Source: PoT sp049331405 (GTDB taxonomy: Bacteria; Planctomycetota; Planctomycetia; Isosphaerales; Isosphaeraceae). From it: 64,000 nucleotides of DNA. Shown here piece by piece: positions 7,268 to 16,297 of the stretch (positions within the stretch are counted from its first letter, which is position 1; each line of letters starts with the position of its first letter). The stretch spans positions 6,634,001 through 6,698,000 of the forward strand of contig NZ_CP186274.1 of the NCBI RefSeq assembly GCF_049331405.1, written 5' to 3'. The translations under genes and the position numbers were made by a program. The notes beneath the pieces are model-generated. The model did no database searches. It saw nothing but the letters and a program-made list of their open reading frames with translations, and was not told the DNA's origin.

Positions 7268-8578
7268 ATGAACGACCCCCTCGCCGAGAATGGCCGACAG
7301 AGCCTCGTCGATCTCCCCGAGACGACGGATCTCGCCCGACGCTATCGGGACGTCCGGCGACAGACCGAGGACCTCTGCTCGACGCTCGAGGTCGAGGACT
7401 ACGTCGTCCAGTCGATGCCCGACGCCAGCCCGGTCAAGTGGCACCTGGCCCACACGACCTGGTTCTTCGAGACGTTCATCCTCAAGGCGATCTCGAAGCA
7501 CGATACCGAGGTCCTGAGCCGATCAAATTATCTATTCAATTCCTATTATAATGCTTTGGGCGAGCGGATCGCTCGCGGCGAGCGCGGCCTTCTGACGCGC
7601 CCCACCGTCGCCGAGGTCTACAAATATCGCGCGGCGGTCGACGAACGCATCCTCGACTTCCTCCAACTGAGAAACGGCGACGCCGACCTGATCGAGACGA
7701 TGGCCCCGCTGATCGAGATCGGCCTGAACCATGAGCAGCAGCATCAGGAACTCCTCCTGACCGACCTCAAGCATGCCTTCTCCCGCAACCCGCTCCGCCC
7801 CGTCTATCGCCAGCGTGACGAGGTAGCGAGTCGCGAGGTCCCTCGCCTCGGCTGGGCCGGCTACCAAGGCGGCCTGCGTCAGATCGGCTTCGAGGGGGCC
7901 GGCTTCGCGTTCGACAACGAGTCGCCCCGGCACTCCGTCTACGTCGAGCCGTTCGAACTCGGGGATCGACTCGTGACGAACGCCGAGTACCTCGCGTTCA
8001 TCGAAGATGGCGGATATGAACAGCCGCGATTCTGGCTCTCCGACGGCTGGAACACCCGCGTCGCCCGGGGCTGGAGCTCCCCCCTCTACTGGGAGAAGGG
8101 CTCGAACGGCTGGAGCCTGATGACGCTCGCCGGGATGCTCGAGGTCGATCCGGCCGAGCCGGTCTGCCACGTCAGCTTCTACGAGGCCGACGCCTACGCG
8201 AGCTGGGCCGGGGCCAGGCTGCCGGGCGAGGCCGAATGGGAAATTGCGGCCGAATCGATCCGCCCCGCCGGGAACTTCGTCGAGAGCGGACGGCACCACC
8301 CGGCGCCTCTCGTCGGTTCGGCCGACGAGGGCACGCCCCGCCAGCTCTTCGGCGACGTCTGGGAATGGACCCGGAGCCCTTACTCCCCCTACCCCGGATT
8401 CAAGCCGGCCGCCGGTGCGCTCGGGGAGTACAACGGCAAGTTCATGTGCAACCAACTCGTCCTGCGCGGGGGCTCTTGCGCCACGCCCGCCTCGCACATC
8501 CGGGCGACCTATCGCAACTTCTTCCCGCCCGACGCCCGTTGGCAATTCTCCGGCATCCGGCTTGCCAGGGACGTTTGA
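7268..8578 (+). CDS. egtB: Ergothioneine biosynthesis protein EgtB (sulfoxide synthase)
   Basis: Predicted 436 residues, usual length for EgtB. The N-terminal DinB-like domain carries the iron ligands: HLAHTTWFFE (His62) and NHEQQHQELLLTDLKH (His155, His159). The C-terminal half is an FGE-sulfatase/lectin-type domain with PRHSVYVEPFELGDRLVTNAEY, GARLPGEAEWE, GDVWEWTRSPY and LRGGSCATP. EgtB couples hercynine to a Cys-containing thiol using oxygen and Fe(II). The methyltransferase EgtD that makes hercynine is usually adjacent but is absent from this window. The gene stands alone, with ~218 non-coding bases before it. The start is ATG 7268, with only a modest GACGAG RBS. Confidence 0.92.
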   Translation: MNDPLAENGRQSLVDLPETTDLARRYRDVRRQTEDLCSTLEVEDYVVQSMPDASPVKWHLAHTTWFFETFILKAISKHDTEVLSRSNYLFNSYYNALGERIARGERGLLTRPTVAEVYKYRAAVDERILDFLQLRNGDADLIETMAPLIEIGLNHEQQHQELLLTDLKHAFSRNPLRPVYRQRDEVASREVPRLGWAGYQGGLRQIGFEGAGFAFDNESPRHSVYVEPFELGDRLVTNAEYLAFIEDGGYEQPRFWLSDGWNTRVARGWSSPLYWEKGSNGWSLMTLAGMLEVDPAEPVCHVSFYEADAYASWAGARLPGEAEWEIAAESIRPAGNFVESGRHHPAPLVGSADEGTPRQLFGDVWEWTRSPYSPYPGFKPAAGALGEYNGKFMCNQLVLRGGSCATPASHIRATYRNFFPPDARWQFSGIRLARDV

Positions 8579-8773
8579 GGGTCGATTCGCCCTCGCTCGA
8601 CGTTGAAGGTGGGACACATGGCCATGATTCGCCATGGTACACCTGGACATCTCCTGGTAGTATGGTCTACGACAATGGTAACGGCTTTCCAGGATGTCTG
8701 ACGCCCCTCGGCGCAAGCAGGTCGGGGCGTTCGAGTGAGGAGGAGGGGCGGGAGCCGCCTCGATCGAGCTCGG

Positions 8774-11368
8774 ATGCAGAACCTCTCCACGGAAGCAAAC
8801 GCCGCGCTCGACTCGCTCTCGGGCCCGGTCCGCGACTGGTTCGCCGCCACCTTCCCCGGCGGCCCGACCCCCGCACAGCAACTCGCCTGGCCTGCGATCG
8901 CCGCGAGGGACAACGTGGTGCTCGTCTCCCCCACCGGCTCGGGCAAGACGCTGGCGGCCTTCCTCGCGGTGCTGGACCGGCTCTATCGCGAATGGATGGC
9001 CGGCGACCTCGCCCCCGGCCTGCGCGGCGTGTATGTGTCGCCGCTGCGGAGCCTTGGCTATGACATCGAGCGCAACCTGTCGTTGCCCCTGGATGCGATC
9101 CGGCAATCGCTCAAACTCGACCGGAGCCCGATCACGATCGGGGTCCGCACCGGGGATACCTCGGCCTACCAGCGCCGGAAGCTCCGCGATGACCCGCCCC
9201 ACCTCCTGATCACGACCCCCGAAAGCCTTTCGCTCATGCTCAGCCAGTCGACCTGGCAGGAGAAGTGGAGCGGGGTCGAGCAGATCATCGTGGACGAGGT
9301 CCACTCCCTCGTGCCGACCAAGCGCGGGGCAGACCTCGCCGTTTCTCTCGAACGCCTGGCGGCACAGGCGAAGGTCGACCCGAGTCGCATGGGGCTCTCG
9401 GCGACTTGCCGACCCGCCGAGCCGGTCGCGCGGTTCCTCGTCGGGCCGAGCCGGCCTTGCCGGGTCCTCGAGGCAGAGCCCCCCAGCGGCTCGCAACCCC
9501 TTGAATTGAATGTGGAGTCGCTCATCAAGTCGGACGAGGCCCCGCATCGAGGCCTCACGTACCGCAGGCTGGTGCGCCGGCTCGAGCGGGCGATGGAGCA
9601 AGAGCGGACGACCGTCATTTTCGCGAACACCAGGGCTCTGACCGAGAAGATCACCCACGACTTGCGCGGGGAGAAGGTCGAAGGGGCCGAGCGCGTCGCC
9701 GCGCACCACTCGGCCCTGGACGCGGCCCGCCGGCGTGAGGTCGAGGCGGCCCTCAAGGCGGGGGACCTGCAGGCGGTCGTGACGAGCACGAGCCTCGAGC
9801 TCGGCGTGGATATCGGCACGGCCGACCTCGCCGTTCAGGTGGGCCTGCCCGGCGGCGTCTCGCGCTGTTTGCAGCGCGTCGGGCGCTCGGGGCACCGGGT
9901 GGGCGTCGCGTCCCGAGGGCTCCTGCTCGCCGCCACGCCGGCCGAGCTGGCGGGGCTGGTGGTCACGGCCCAAGAGGCCCGCGCGGGGAACGTCGAGCCG
10001 CTGGACGCCGTCGCCGCGCCGCTGGACGTGCTCTGTCAGCAACTCATCGGCATGGCCTGCGCGGGCGAATGCTCGAGCCAGTCGGCCTTCGACCTGATCC
10101 GCAAGGCCGGTCCCATGGCCGAGCTCTCGCGTGATGACTTCAACGCGTGCCTCGCCTTCCTCGCCGGGGAGCTCGCATCCCCCGCCGGGGCTTACGAGCC
10201 TGAGCCGGGTTCGACCCCGAAGTGGACGTCGCCCCGGATCTGGAAGAAGTCGGGGTTCTTCGGCATCAGGAACCGCCGCGTCATGCGGTGGTTCTGGGGG
10301 AACGTCGGCACGATCACTTCGGAGGAGTCGGTCCGGGTGCTGGCCGACGGCGTCGATATCGGAACGCTCGAAGGCTCCTATGCCGACAGACTCCAGGCGG
10401 GGGATCGGTTCATCCTCGACGGTCGGGCTTTGGAGTTCGTCAGGCTCGATGGGCTGGTCGCCATCGCGAGGTCGTCGGGGGGCGAGTCTGCCCTGCCGCG
10501 TTGGACGAGCGATCGTCAGGGGCTCTCGGCGAAGCTGGCGGCGGCATTGACCCTCTTCCGGGAGCACGCCGCGGGTCTGCTGCTCGAAGGGCCCGAGGTC
10601 CTCACGCGTTGGCTCCGCGGGTCGCATCAACTCGGCAACGAGGCTGCCGAGGTCCTCGCGCAGCTCTTCGAGTCCCAGGCGCAGATCAGCGAGATCCCCT
10701 CCGCCGAGACGATACTCATCGAGGAGTCGCCCCACGACGAGGGCTGGTCGTACACCTTCCACACCCCCTTGAGCCGATCGGCCTGCGAGGCGCTCGGGCG
10801 GGCCGTCGCCGCGAGGCTCGGCCGCAAGCATCGCCGCGACCTCGCGATGGAGGTGGCGGACCTCGGCTTCGCGATCCGCTTGCCCGAAGAGGCCCGGCTG
10901 TCGCGCCACGACTTCGAGGGGATCCTCGCGATCGACCAGTTCCTCGACGACGTCATGGAAGGCCTGGATCGCGGCGAACTGGCTGCGCGTCGATTCCGCC
11001 ACATCGCCGGGACCGCCATGATGATCCTGAGGAACCCCGAGAACGGCCGACGCCGGGTCGGCGGCTCGCTCTGGGTCAGCACGCGGCTCTATCCGCTCAT
11101 CAAGGCGGCCTGTCCCCAACACCCCTTACTCAAGGAGACTCGGCGGGAAATCCTCGAAGACCTCCTCGATACGCGTCAGGCCCTGGCCTGGATGCGGAAG
11201 AAGCCCGAGGTCCGGTTCCGGGAGCTGAATCGCCCATCGCCGTTCTCCCTCGCCTGGGTCGATCCCGCGCAGTCCGAGTCGCTCCAGTTCGAGTCGCCGA
11301 CCGACGCCCTGCGGCGGCTCCACGCCCGACTCATGTCCGCCTCGACGCCGCAGGCCAAGCCAGGATAA
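8774..11368 (+). CDS. Lhr-type ATP-dependent DEAD/H helicase (ligase-associated class)
   Basis: Predicted 864 residues. Superfamily 2 motifs in order: PTPAQQLAWP (Q-like), SPTGSGKT (I), VSPLRSLGYD (Ia), TTPESL, DEVH (II), LSATC (III), TVIFANTR (IV), TSTSLELGVDIG (V), QRVGRSGHR (VI). They are followed by the winged-helix/beta-barrel Lhr-core region. This is the short Lhr form found in DNA-repair gene clusters. The next gene is a PdeM-like phosphoesterase, matching the ligase-associated DNA-damage-response arrangement, although no ligase or exonuclease gene is nearby. ATG 8774 is preferred. A GTG at 8735 would add 13 residues, and the AGGAGGAGGGG stretch at 8738-8747 lies inside that extension, so the exact start is uncertain. 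Confidence 0.9.
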   Translation: MQNLSTEANAALDSLSGPVRDWFAATFPGGPTPAQQLAWPAIAARDNVVLVSPTGSGKTLAAFLAVLDRLYREWMAGDLAPGLRGVYVSPLRSLGYDIERNLSLPLDAIRQSLKLDRSPITIGVRTGDTSAYQRRKLRDDPPHLLITTPESLSLMLSQSTWQEKWSGVEQIIVDEVHSLVPTKRGADLAVSLERLAAQAKVDPSRMGLSATCRPAEPVARFLVGPSRPCRVLEAEPPSGSQPLELNVESLIKSDEAPHRGLTYRRLVRRLERAMEQERTTVIFANTRALTEKITHDLRGEKVEGAERVAAHHSALDAARRREVEAALKAGDLQAVVTSTSLELGVDIGTADLAVQVGLPGGVSRCLQRVGRSGHRVGVASRGLLLAATPAELAGLVVTAQEARAGNVEPLDAVAAPLDVLCQQLIGMACAGECSSQSAFDLIRKAGPMAELSRDDFNACLAFLAGELASPAGAYEPEPGSTPKWTSPRIWKKSGFFGIRNRRVMRWFWGNVGTITSEESVRVLADGVDIGTLEGSYADRLQAGDRFILDGRALEFVRLDGLVAIARSSGGESALPRWTSDRQGLSAKLAAALTLFREHAAGLLLEGPEVLTRWLRGSHQLGNEAAEVLAQLFESQAQISEIPSAETILIEESPHDEGWSYTFHTPLSRSACEALGRAVAARLGRKHRRDLAMEVADLGFAIRLPEEARLSRHDFEGILAIDQFLDDVMEGLDRGELAARRFRHIAGTAMMILRNPENGRRRVGGSLWVSTRLYPLIKAACPQHPLLKETRREILEDLLDTRQALAWMRKKPEVRFRELNRPSPFSLAWVDPAQSESLQFESPTDALRRLHARLMSASTPQAKPG

Positions 11369-11469
11369 TGATTGTTGGTTCATATGAGATTGATAAGATC
11401 GCACTGAACTGCATGTAGTTTCGTGAAGATGGCGGAATTAAACAGCGCGAGTCGTCAGGGAGGCCATCC

Positions 11470-12219
11470 ATGAGCCCGGCACCGAAGCGGAAAGCCTCGT
11501 CCAAATCGGGGGCGGCGAAGACAGTCGCCGGCTCGGGCCGAGGCTTCCAGCAAGGGCCGATGTACTCGTGGGACGGTTGGCTCCTCACGCCCGAGGGGGC
11601 GGCCGTGCACGAGCGGGAGGAACTCGCCGTCATCGCCGACGTCCACCTCGGCTACGAGTGGGCCCGGGGCGAAGGGGGCGACTGCGTGCCCGAGCACTCC
11701 TTGCGTGAGACGATCGCGAAACTCTCGACGATGCTGACGCGGGCGACCATCCGACGCCTGGTCGTGGCGGGAGACCTTGTCGAATCGCATCGTCCCTGCC
11801 CCCGGACCGCCAAGGATGTGCGAGGTCTGAGGGACTGGCTGGCCGAGCGCGGCGTCACCATCTCGCTCGTGGCCGGCAACCATGACCGAGCCTGGAGCAA
11901 GGGGATGCCCAGGACGTTCGAGGTCGACGGCTGGACCATCGCCCACGGCCACGAGCCGGTCTCCGCGCCGAAGACCATTACCGGGCATATCCACCCGGTG
12001 CTGAGGGCCTCGGGCCTGACGGCTCCCTGCTTCCTCGTGGGCCCGACCCGGATCGTGCTGCCGGCCTTCTCGCTCAATGCGGCGGGCTGGAACGTGGTCA
12101 ACGCCGCCCTGCCCTCCGCCCTGAAGGCCGACCCTCTGCGATGCGTGGCGGGCGTGGGGATGGAATTGCTCGACTTCGGGCCCGTCGCTGCCCTCGGGCA
12201 GGCCCTCGCCGGTGCCTGA
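11470..12219 (+). CDS. pdeM: PdeM-like metallophosphoesterase (ligase-associated DNA damage response)
   Basis: Predicted 249 residues. The two-metal phosphoesterase motifs are in order: IADVHLG (D57, H59), VVAGDLVES (G101-D102), GNHD (136-139), AHGHEP, and TGHIHP. This arrangement matches the small calcineurin-fold nuclease/phosphodiesterase called PdeM, encoded beside an Lhr-like helicase as it is here (101 bases downstream). Likely a nucleic-acid phosphodiesterase in DNA repair. A Lys/Ser/Ala-rich tail of ~25 residues at the N-terminus is not part of the fold. ATG 11470 has GGGAGG about 5 bases upstream. Confidence 0.87.
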   Translation: MSPAPKRKASSKSGAAKTVAGSGRGFQQGPMYSWDGWLLTPEGAAVHEREELAVIADVHLGYEWARGEGGDCVPEHSLRETIAKLSTMLTRATIRRLVVAGDLVESHRPCPRTAKDVRGLRDWLAERGVTISLVAGNHDRAWSKGMPRTFEVDGWTIAHGHEPVSAPKTITGHIHPVLRASGLTAPCFLVGPTRIVLPAFSLNAAGWNVVNAALPSALKADPLRCVAGVGMELLDFGPVAALGQALAGA

Positions 12220-12366
12220 GCCCACTCCATCGAGCGTGAAGTCGGCGCGAAAACGCGGATCGTGGCGAAAATGGCGGTCGTGCGGCCTTGGGTTGGCCGA
12301 TAACTCTAATGTGTCGAGCGAGGTGCCGGAGGTAGGCCCTCTCGCCACGGAGGAGAGTCGGATCCC

Positions 12367-13662
12367 ATGAGCAAGCCTTACCCTTGCGGCGGCCTGGGCC
12401 GTCGTGCGTTCCTGGCGGGAGCGGCCTCGCTCCCGATCCTCGCCGGGCTTCACGTCTCCGCCTCGGAGCCGGTCAAGCCCGCCGACGCCGCCAAGCCGGA
12501 CGCGACGAAGCCCGACGCCGCCAAGGCCGACACCAAAAAGGCGGCCGCCAAGAAGAAGGCCAAGGCCCCTCGCAAGCCCGAGGAGAAGCTCGGCATCCCC
12601 GGCCCCTACCCCGGCCGCGTCATCGAGGTCCACAACCCGGCGATGGTCGTCCAAGGCGTGAAGAATCGCGCGGCGATCAAGGCATCGGTCGCGCGGGGGA
12701 TGAAGGAACTGACAGGCGCCGACGATGTCGTCGAGGCCTGGCGCTCCTTCTTCGAGCCGGGGGACGTGGTCGGGATCAAGATGAACCCGGTGGGCAACCC
12801 GCTCGCCAACAGTTCGGTCGAGCTGATGCTCGAGGTCATCGACGGCCTCAGGATGGCGGGCGTCAAGCTCAACGACATGTTCGTGTTCGAGCGATATAAG
12901 CAGGAGTTCATCGCCGCCGGGATGCACAAGGCGGTCCCTGACGGCGTCCACTGGGGCGGCCTTACCCCCGAGGATGAGCCCTCACAGCTCCAGGTCCTCT
13001 GGCCGGGCAACGACCCGGTCGCCGGCTACGACCCTGACGAATACATGACGATGGAGTTGATGGGCAACGGCGCCGACCCCAAGGACGACCGCAACGTTCG
13101 CTCGCACCTGGGCCTGCTGGTGACGCGCCGGGTGAACAAGATCGTCCTCCTGCCGGTTCTGAAAGACCACGGCTCGGCCGGCGTGACGGGCGCGCTCAAG
13201 AACATGAGCCACGGGCTCGTGAACAACGTCGCGCGTTCGCACAGTACGCCGAACAGCAACGTCTGCAACCAGTTCATCCCCCAGGTGGTGAACCACCCGG
13301 TCATCCGCAAGAAGTGCGTGCTCCAGATCCTCGACGGCATCAACGGCGTCTATCAGCTCGGGCCCTTCGGCCGGAACCCGAAGTTCGTCTGGGAATACAA
13401 CTCGCTCCTCTTTGCGACCGACCCGGTGGCCCTCGACCATGTCGAGTGGAACATCATCGACGCCAAGCGCAAGGAGGAGAAGCTGCCCCCGGTCGCCGCG
13501 ACGGGCAAGACGGCCCTCGACCCGCTCGGGACCGAAGGGTTCGACATCCGCCAGCCCCAGCACATCGTCCTCGCCTCGCACCTGGGCCTCGGTAACTTCG
13601 ACTTCAAGTCGCCGCTCGGCTCGCGCTTCTCGATCGACCACAGGATGATCAAGCTCGGCTGA
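12367..13662 (+). CDS. Tat-exported DUF362 domain protein
   Basis: Predicted 431 residues. The N-terminus carries a twin-arginine signal (GRRAFLAGAASLPILAGL). A low-complexity Ala/Lys/Pro/Asp linker at about 38-78 (repeats of KPDA-type) then leads into a DUF362 domain with GDVVGIKMNPVG, VFERYKQEF, VLKDHGSAGVTGALKNMSHG and ATDPVALDHVEW. DUF362 proteins are often linked to metal or Fe-S chemistry, but the reaction is unknown. Their Tat signal means they are exported folded, usually with cofactor. GAGGAGAG-type RBS just upstream. A strong hairpin at 13693-13730 separates it from the convergent YTV gene. Confidence 0.85.
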   Translation: MSKPYPCGGLGRRAFLAGAASLPILAGLHVSASEPVKPADAAKPDATKPDAAKADTKKAAAKKKAKAPRKPEEKLGIPGPYPGRVIEVHNPAMVVQGVKNRAAIKASVARGMKELTGADDVVEAWRSFFEPGDVVGIKMNPVGNPLANSSVELMLEVIDGLRMAGVKLNDMFVFERYKQEFIAAGMHKAVPDGVHWGGLTPEDEPSQLQVLWPGNDPVAGYDPDEYMTMELMGNGADPKDDRNVRSHLGLLVTRRVNKIVLLPVLKDHGSAGVTGALKNMSHGLVNNVARSHSTPNSNVCNQFIPQVVNHPVIRKKCVLQILDGINGVYQLGPFGRNPKFVWEYNSLLFATDPVALDHVEWNIIDAKRKEEKLPPVAATGKTALDPLGTEGFDIRQPQHIVLASHLGLGNFDFKSPLGSRFSIDHRMIKLG

Positions 13663-13692
13663 TCGACCGCGAGCTTCGCGGATTCGAAATAG

Positions 13693-13730
13693 CGAACGGC
13701 GGAGTCCAGGGTGATGGACTCCGCCGTTCG
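13693..13730. terminator. Bidirectional terminator between DUF362 and YTV genes
   Basis: Perfect 15-bp stem CGAACGGCGGAGTCC / GGACTCCGCCGTTCG with an 8-base loop, between two convergent genes. TGTTGG follows on the plus strand and CTATTTCG on the minus strand. Confidence 0.75.
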
Positions 13731-13778
13731 TGTTGGCCGTGATCCGGAGATTCGGCTCGGATTTTATCGGAGTCCCGA

Positions 13779-15350
13779 TCAGGGGCAGGTCAAGCAGGCG
13801 GGGACCGCCACGGGGACCATCGTGCACTGCTGGACGGCCACCTGTCGGGGCACGACTCGGGCGACGCAACGATTGACGGTGACGGGAACCTGTTCGGGGA
13901 CGAGCACCGGCACTTGTCGGCTGGCCGTCTCGGCGACCATGCGGCAGGTGGTGACGGGCACCGTCTCCGTCCGCTCCTCGGCGACCATCTGGCATGTCGT
14001 GACGGGGATGTTCTCGACGTGCTCCTCGGCGACCATGCGGCAGGTGCGGACCTCGTAGGGCTGGACCCGCTCCTCGGCGACCATGCGGCAGGTGGTGACG
14101 GGGACGTTCTCGACCCGCTCCTCGCAGACCATGCGGCAGGTCCGCACTTCATACGGCTGGACCCGCTCCTCGGCGACCATCTGGCATGTCGTGACGGGGA
14201 TGTTCTCGACGCGTTCCTCGCAGACCATGCGGCAGGTGCGGACCTCGTAGGGCTGGACCCGCTCCTCGGCGACCATGCGGCAGGTGGTGACGGGGACGTT
14301 CTCGACCCGCTCCTCGGCGACCATCGTGCAGGTCTGGACCGGCACCTGGCGGACCTGGGTCTCGCGGACGTATCGCGTCTCGCTCACGTTACGCACGACC
14401 TGCCGGGGGACGTAGACCGTCCGGCAAACCGTCCGGGGCGGGGTCTGCACGGCGACCGTGGCGACCGTCGCGTACTTCTTGCGGTGCAGGCAGCCGAAGA
14501 GCTTCTTCGGCTTCTCGCAGCCGCAGCCCGGATCGATCGGGGCCACGACCGGCTGCTCGATCACCGGGCCGGGCACGGAGACGGCCTGGGTCTCGTAGTA
14601 GCCGCATTCCTGGACGACCTGGCGGACCGTGGTGACCGGGCGGCAGACCGTGTACGGCTCCTCGACCATGCTCGTCTGGACCACCGGCTTCATGACGGTG
14701 TAGCGGCGCTGGGTGTTGACGGTCTCGTAGACCGGCTTCATGACGGTGTAGCGTCGCTCCATGGCCTTGGTCTCGTAGACCGGCTTCGAGACCGTGTAGC
14801 GGCGCTGGGTGGTCGACGTCTGATACACCGGCTTCATGACGGTGTAGCGTCGCTCCATGGCCTTGGTCTCGTAGACCGGCTTCGAGACCGTGTAGCGGCG
14901 CTGGGTGTTGACGGTCTCGTAGACCGGCTTCATGACGGTGTAGCGTCGCTCCATGGCCTTGGTCTCGTAGACCGGCTTCATGACGCTGTAACGGCGCTGG
15001 GTGGTCGACGTCTGGTAGACCGGCTTCATCACCGTGTACTTGCGGGCGACCTGGGTGGTCTCCTGCACGGGGCGCATGACCGTGTAGTTCTCGGTCCGGT
15101 ACCCTTGGCGATAGCGGGTCTCCATGACCGTGTACGGCTGGCTCTCGTAGACCGTCTCATAGACGGTCTGCATCACGGTCTGGACCTGCGGGACCAGCGA
15201 GACCACGTTGACCTGCGTCTGCATCACGGGTGCCGGCGCGCAGCTCGTACAGGCGCCACCGCCGTAGCTAGCCCAGGCGGGGCTCGCGAGCCCCCACACG
15301 GCCAGGGCCGCGCCCGCTATCGGGCGCATCAGTTTCAAGGACTCCGACAT
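13779..15350 (-). CDS. YTV-repeat planctomycete cell-wall protein
   Basis: Predicted 523-residue secreted protein with signal peptide (about 10-28). Residues 73-248 are eleven 16-residue YTV units such as YTVMKPVYETKAMERR. A Cys-rich spacer (249-340, with CGCEKPKKLFGC) follows. Residues 341-484 are nine further 16-residue units starting with Cys (CRMVAEERVQPYEVRT, CRMVCEERVENIPVTT). YTV domains are known from planctomycete genomes and cell-wall fractions. The regular Cys ladder suggests disulfide or other cross-links in the wall (inference). GAGGAG lies 6 bases before ATG 15350. The opposite strand is also open across the array, but lacks signal peptide and RBS. Confidence 0.88.
   Translation of the reverse strand: MSESLKLMRPIAGAALAVWGLASPAWASYGGGACTSCAPAPVMQTQVNVVSLVPQVQTVMQTVYETVYESQPYTVMETRYRQGYRTENYTVMRPVQETTQVARKYTVMKPVYQTSTTQRRYSVMKPVYETKAMERRYTVMKPVYETVNTQRRYTVSKPVYETKAMERRYTVMKPVYQTSTTQRRYTVSKPVYETKAMERRYTVMKPVYETVNTQRRYTVMKPVVQTSMVEEPYTVCRPVTTVRQVVQECGYYETQAVSVPGPVIEQPVVAPIDPGCGCEKPKKLFGCLHRKKYATVATVAVQTPPRTVCRTVYVPRQVVRNVSETRYVRETQVRQVPVQTCTMVAEERVENVPVTTCRMVAEERVQPYEVRTCRMVCEERVENIPVTTCQMVAEERVQPYEVRTCRMVCEERVENVPVTTCRMVAEERVQPYEVRTCRMVAEEHVENIPVTTCQMVAEERTETVPVTTCRMVAETASRQVPVLVPEQVPVTVNRCVARVVPRQVAVQQCTMVPVAVPACLTCP
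13899..14330 (-). repeat. 48-bp repeat array coding nine Cys-led units
   Basis: Codes residues 341-484 of the YTV protein. Two unit types alternate (ending VENxPVTT and VQPYEVRT), giving a 96-bp higher-order period. Nearly every unit starts with a Cys codon. Confidence 0.8.
14607..15134 (-). repeat. 48-bp repeat array coding eleven YTV units
   Basis: Codes residues 73-248 of the YTV protein. Units YTVMKPVYETKAMERR, YTVMKPVYQTSTTQRR and YTVSKPVYETKAMERR alternate. Several are near-identical at DNA level, indicating recent duplication or gene conversion. Confidence 0.8.
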
Positions 15351-16297
15351 GCGTGTCTCCTCGACAGTAAACGGGCATCCGTGATGGTTGCGTCAAGTGG
15401 TGTGTGTCAAGCGGCCCGAAGGAGAGCTGTCTCATCCCTGAGAAATCCTTCCCGCTACTCAAGATCTACCTAGATTGCCCCAAATGTGTCTGCCAAGGTG
15501 CTCCTTCTGAGCAACCAGCACGAAACAACCCTTCAGACACTGCTAATATAACATGGGTAAACTAGGTGCTTAGCGGGAAAACGAAAAAATCCCAATGTCC
15601 TGCGACCTCGATGCCGATAAGATCCGTTTTGGTTCCACTATGTTAGCTTGCCAGGGTCGCATCTAACCCAATGGCAACGCGTGTGCCGATCGCATTTTAC
15701 CCCCCGCACATCCCCCTCCTCGCGGGCTGAGACAGGATGAAACGTCGCGAGGTTCAGCCCATTCTCTTTGAGAAAACTAGGTGGGTCAGCTCGATGTGGT
15801 CGCGGCCGATTTGGACCCAGTCCTCCAGTAAAACGCTTGCTGGATAGGGGTTTAGAGGCAGATGGTTTGGTTGAAATTCAAACTTGTTTTGCACGAGATG
15901 TCATTAAATATAGCCCTGGTTGGGCGGACCGAGAGCCTCGTCAGTTGTCAGGAGGATTCGCGCAAACGTCATCTTTCCTGAATCCAGATCTTTGAAGTGG
16001 GCTTGGCTGGGTTTTGTAAACTTTTCATCGAGTGGTTGTCGGTTTGCCATCGGGCTGTCGTTTGCCCGGGTATCGGAACCTCAGCCCTATGAAGTCGGCC
16101 GAGTCTGACCAGGTGGTCCGAGCCCTTTGTCATCCCTCCTGCCCCGATACATTGGGAGACGCTCGCGCTCGCACGCTCGATCTACTGCCGGTTGAGGACA
16201 TCGTGATATCACCGTCAGGTGGTTGTTTTTTACCGCGGTTCCGGTCCAATCTAGCCACGATACGTTTCAACAAACCGTAAGTGAGGAGCTAACCATC
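15351..16297. other. Long AT-richer intergenic region
   Basis: Nearly 950 bases without a supported gene, between the divergent YTV and oxidoreductase genes. It is visibly lower in GC than its neighbours, with tracts such as TAATATAACATG at 15544-15555. Short frames inside have no RBS or family resemblance. Two interlocking inverted repeats lie at 15718-15760. It may contain long leaders, an unrecognised RNA, or decayed sequence. Confidence 0.5.

Noticed and set aside
7532..11122. Longest open frame in the window (1196 codons, minus strand)
   Set aside because: It is antisense to egtB and the Lhr helicase, which have clear motifs. Its own translation is Arg/Gly/Asp-rich with no domain, RBS or signal, as expected of GC-rich shadow frames.
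11455..12951. 498-codon minus-strand frame
   Set aside because: Antisense to the PdeM-like and DUF362 genes, with no recognisable domain.
13914..15473. 519-codon plus-strand frame opposite the YTV gene
   Set aside because: It exists because the 48-bp repeat has no stops in that frame. It has no signal peptide or RBS, and the YTV reading matches a known family.
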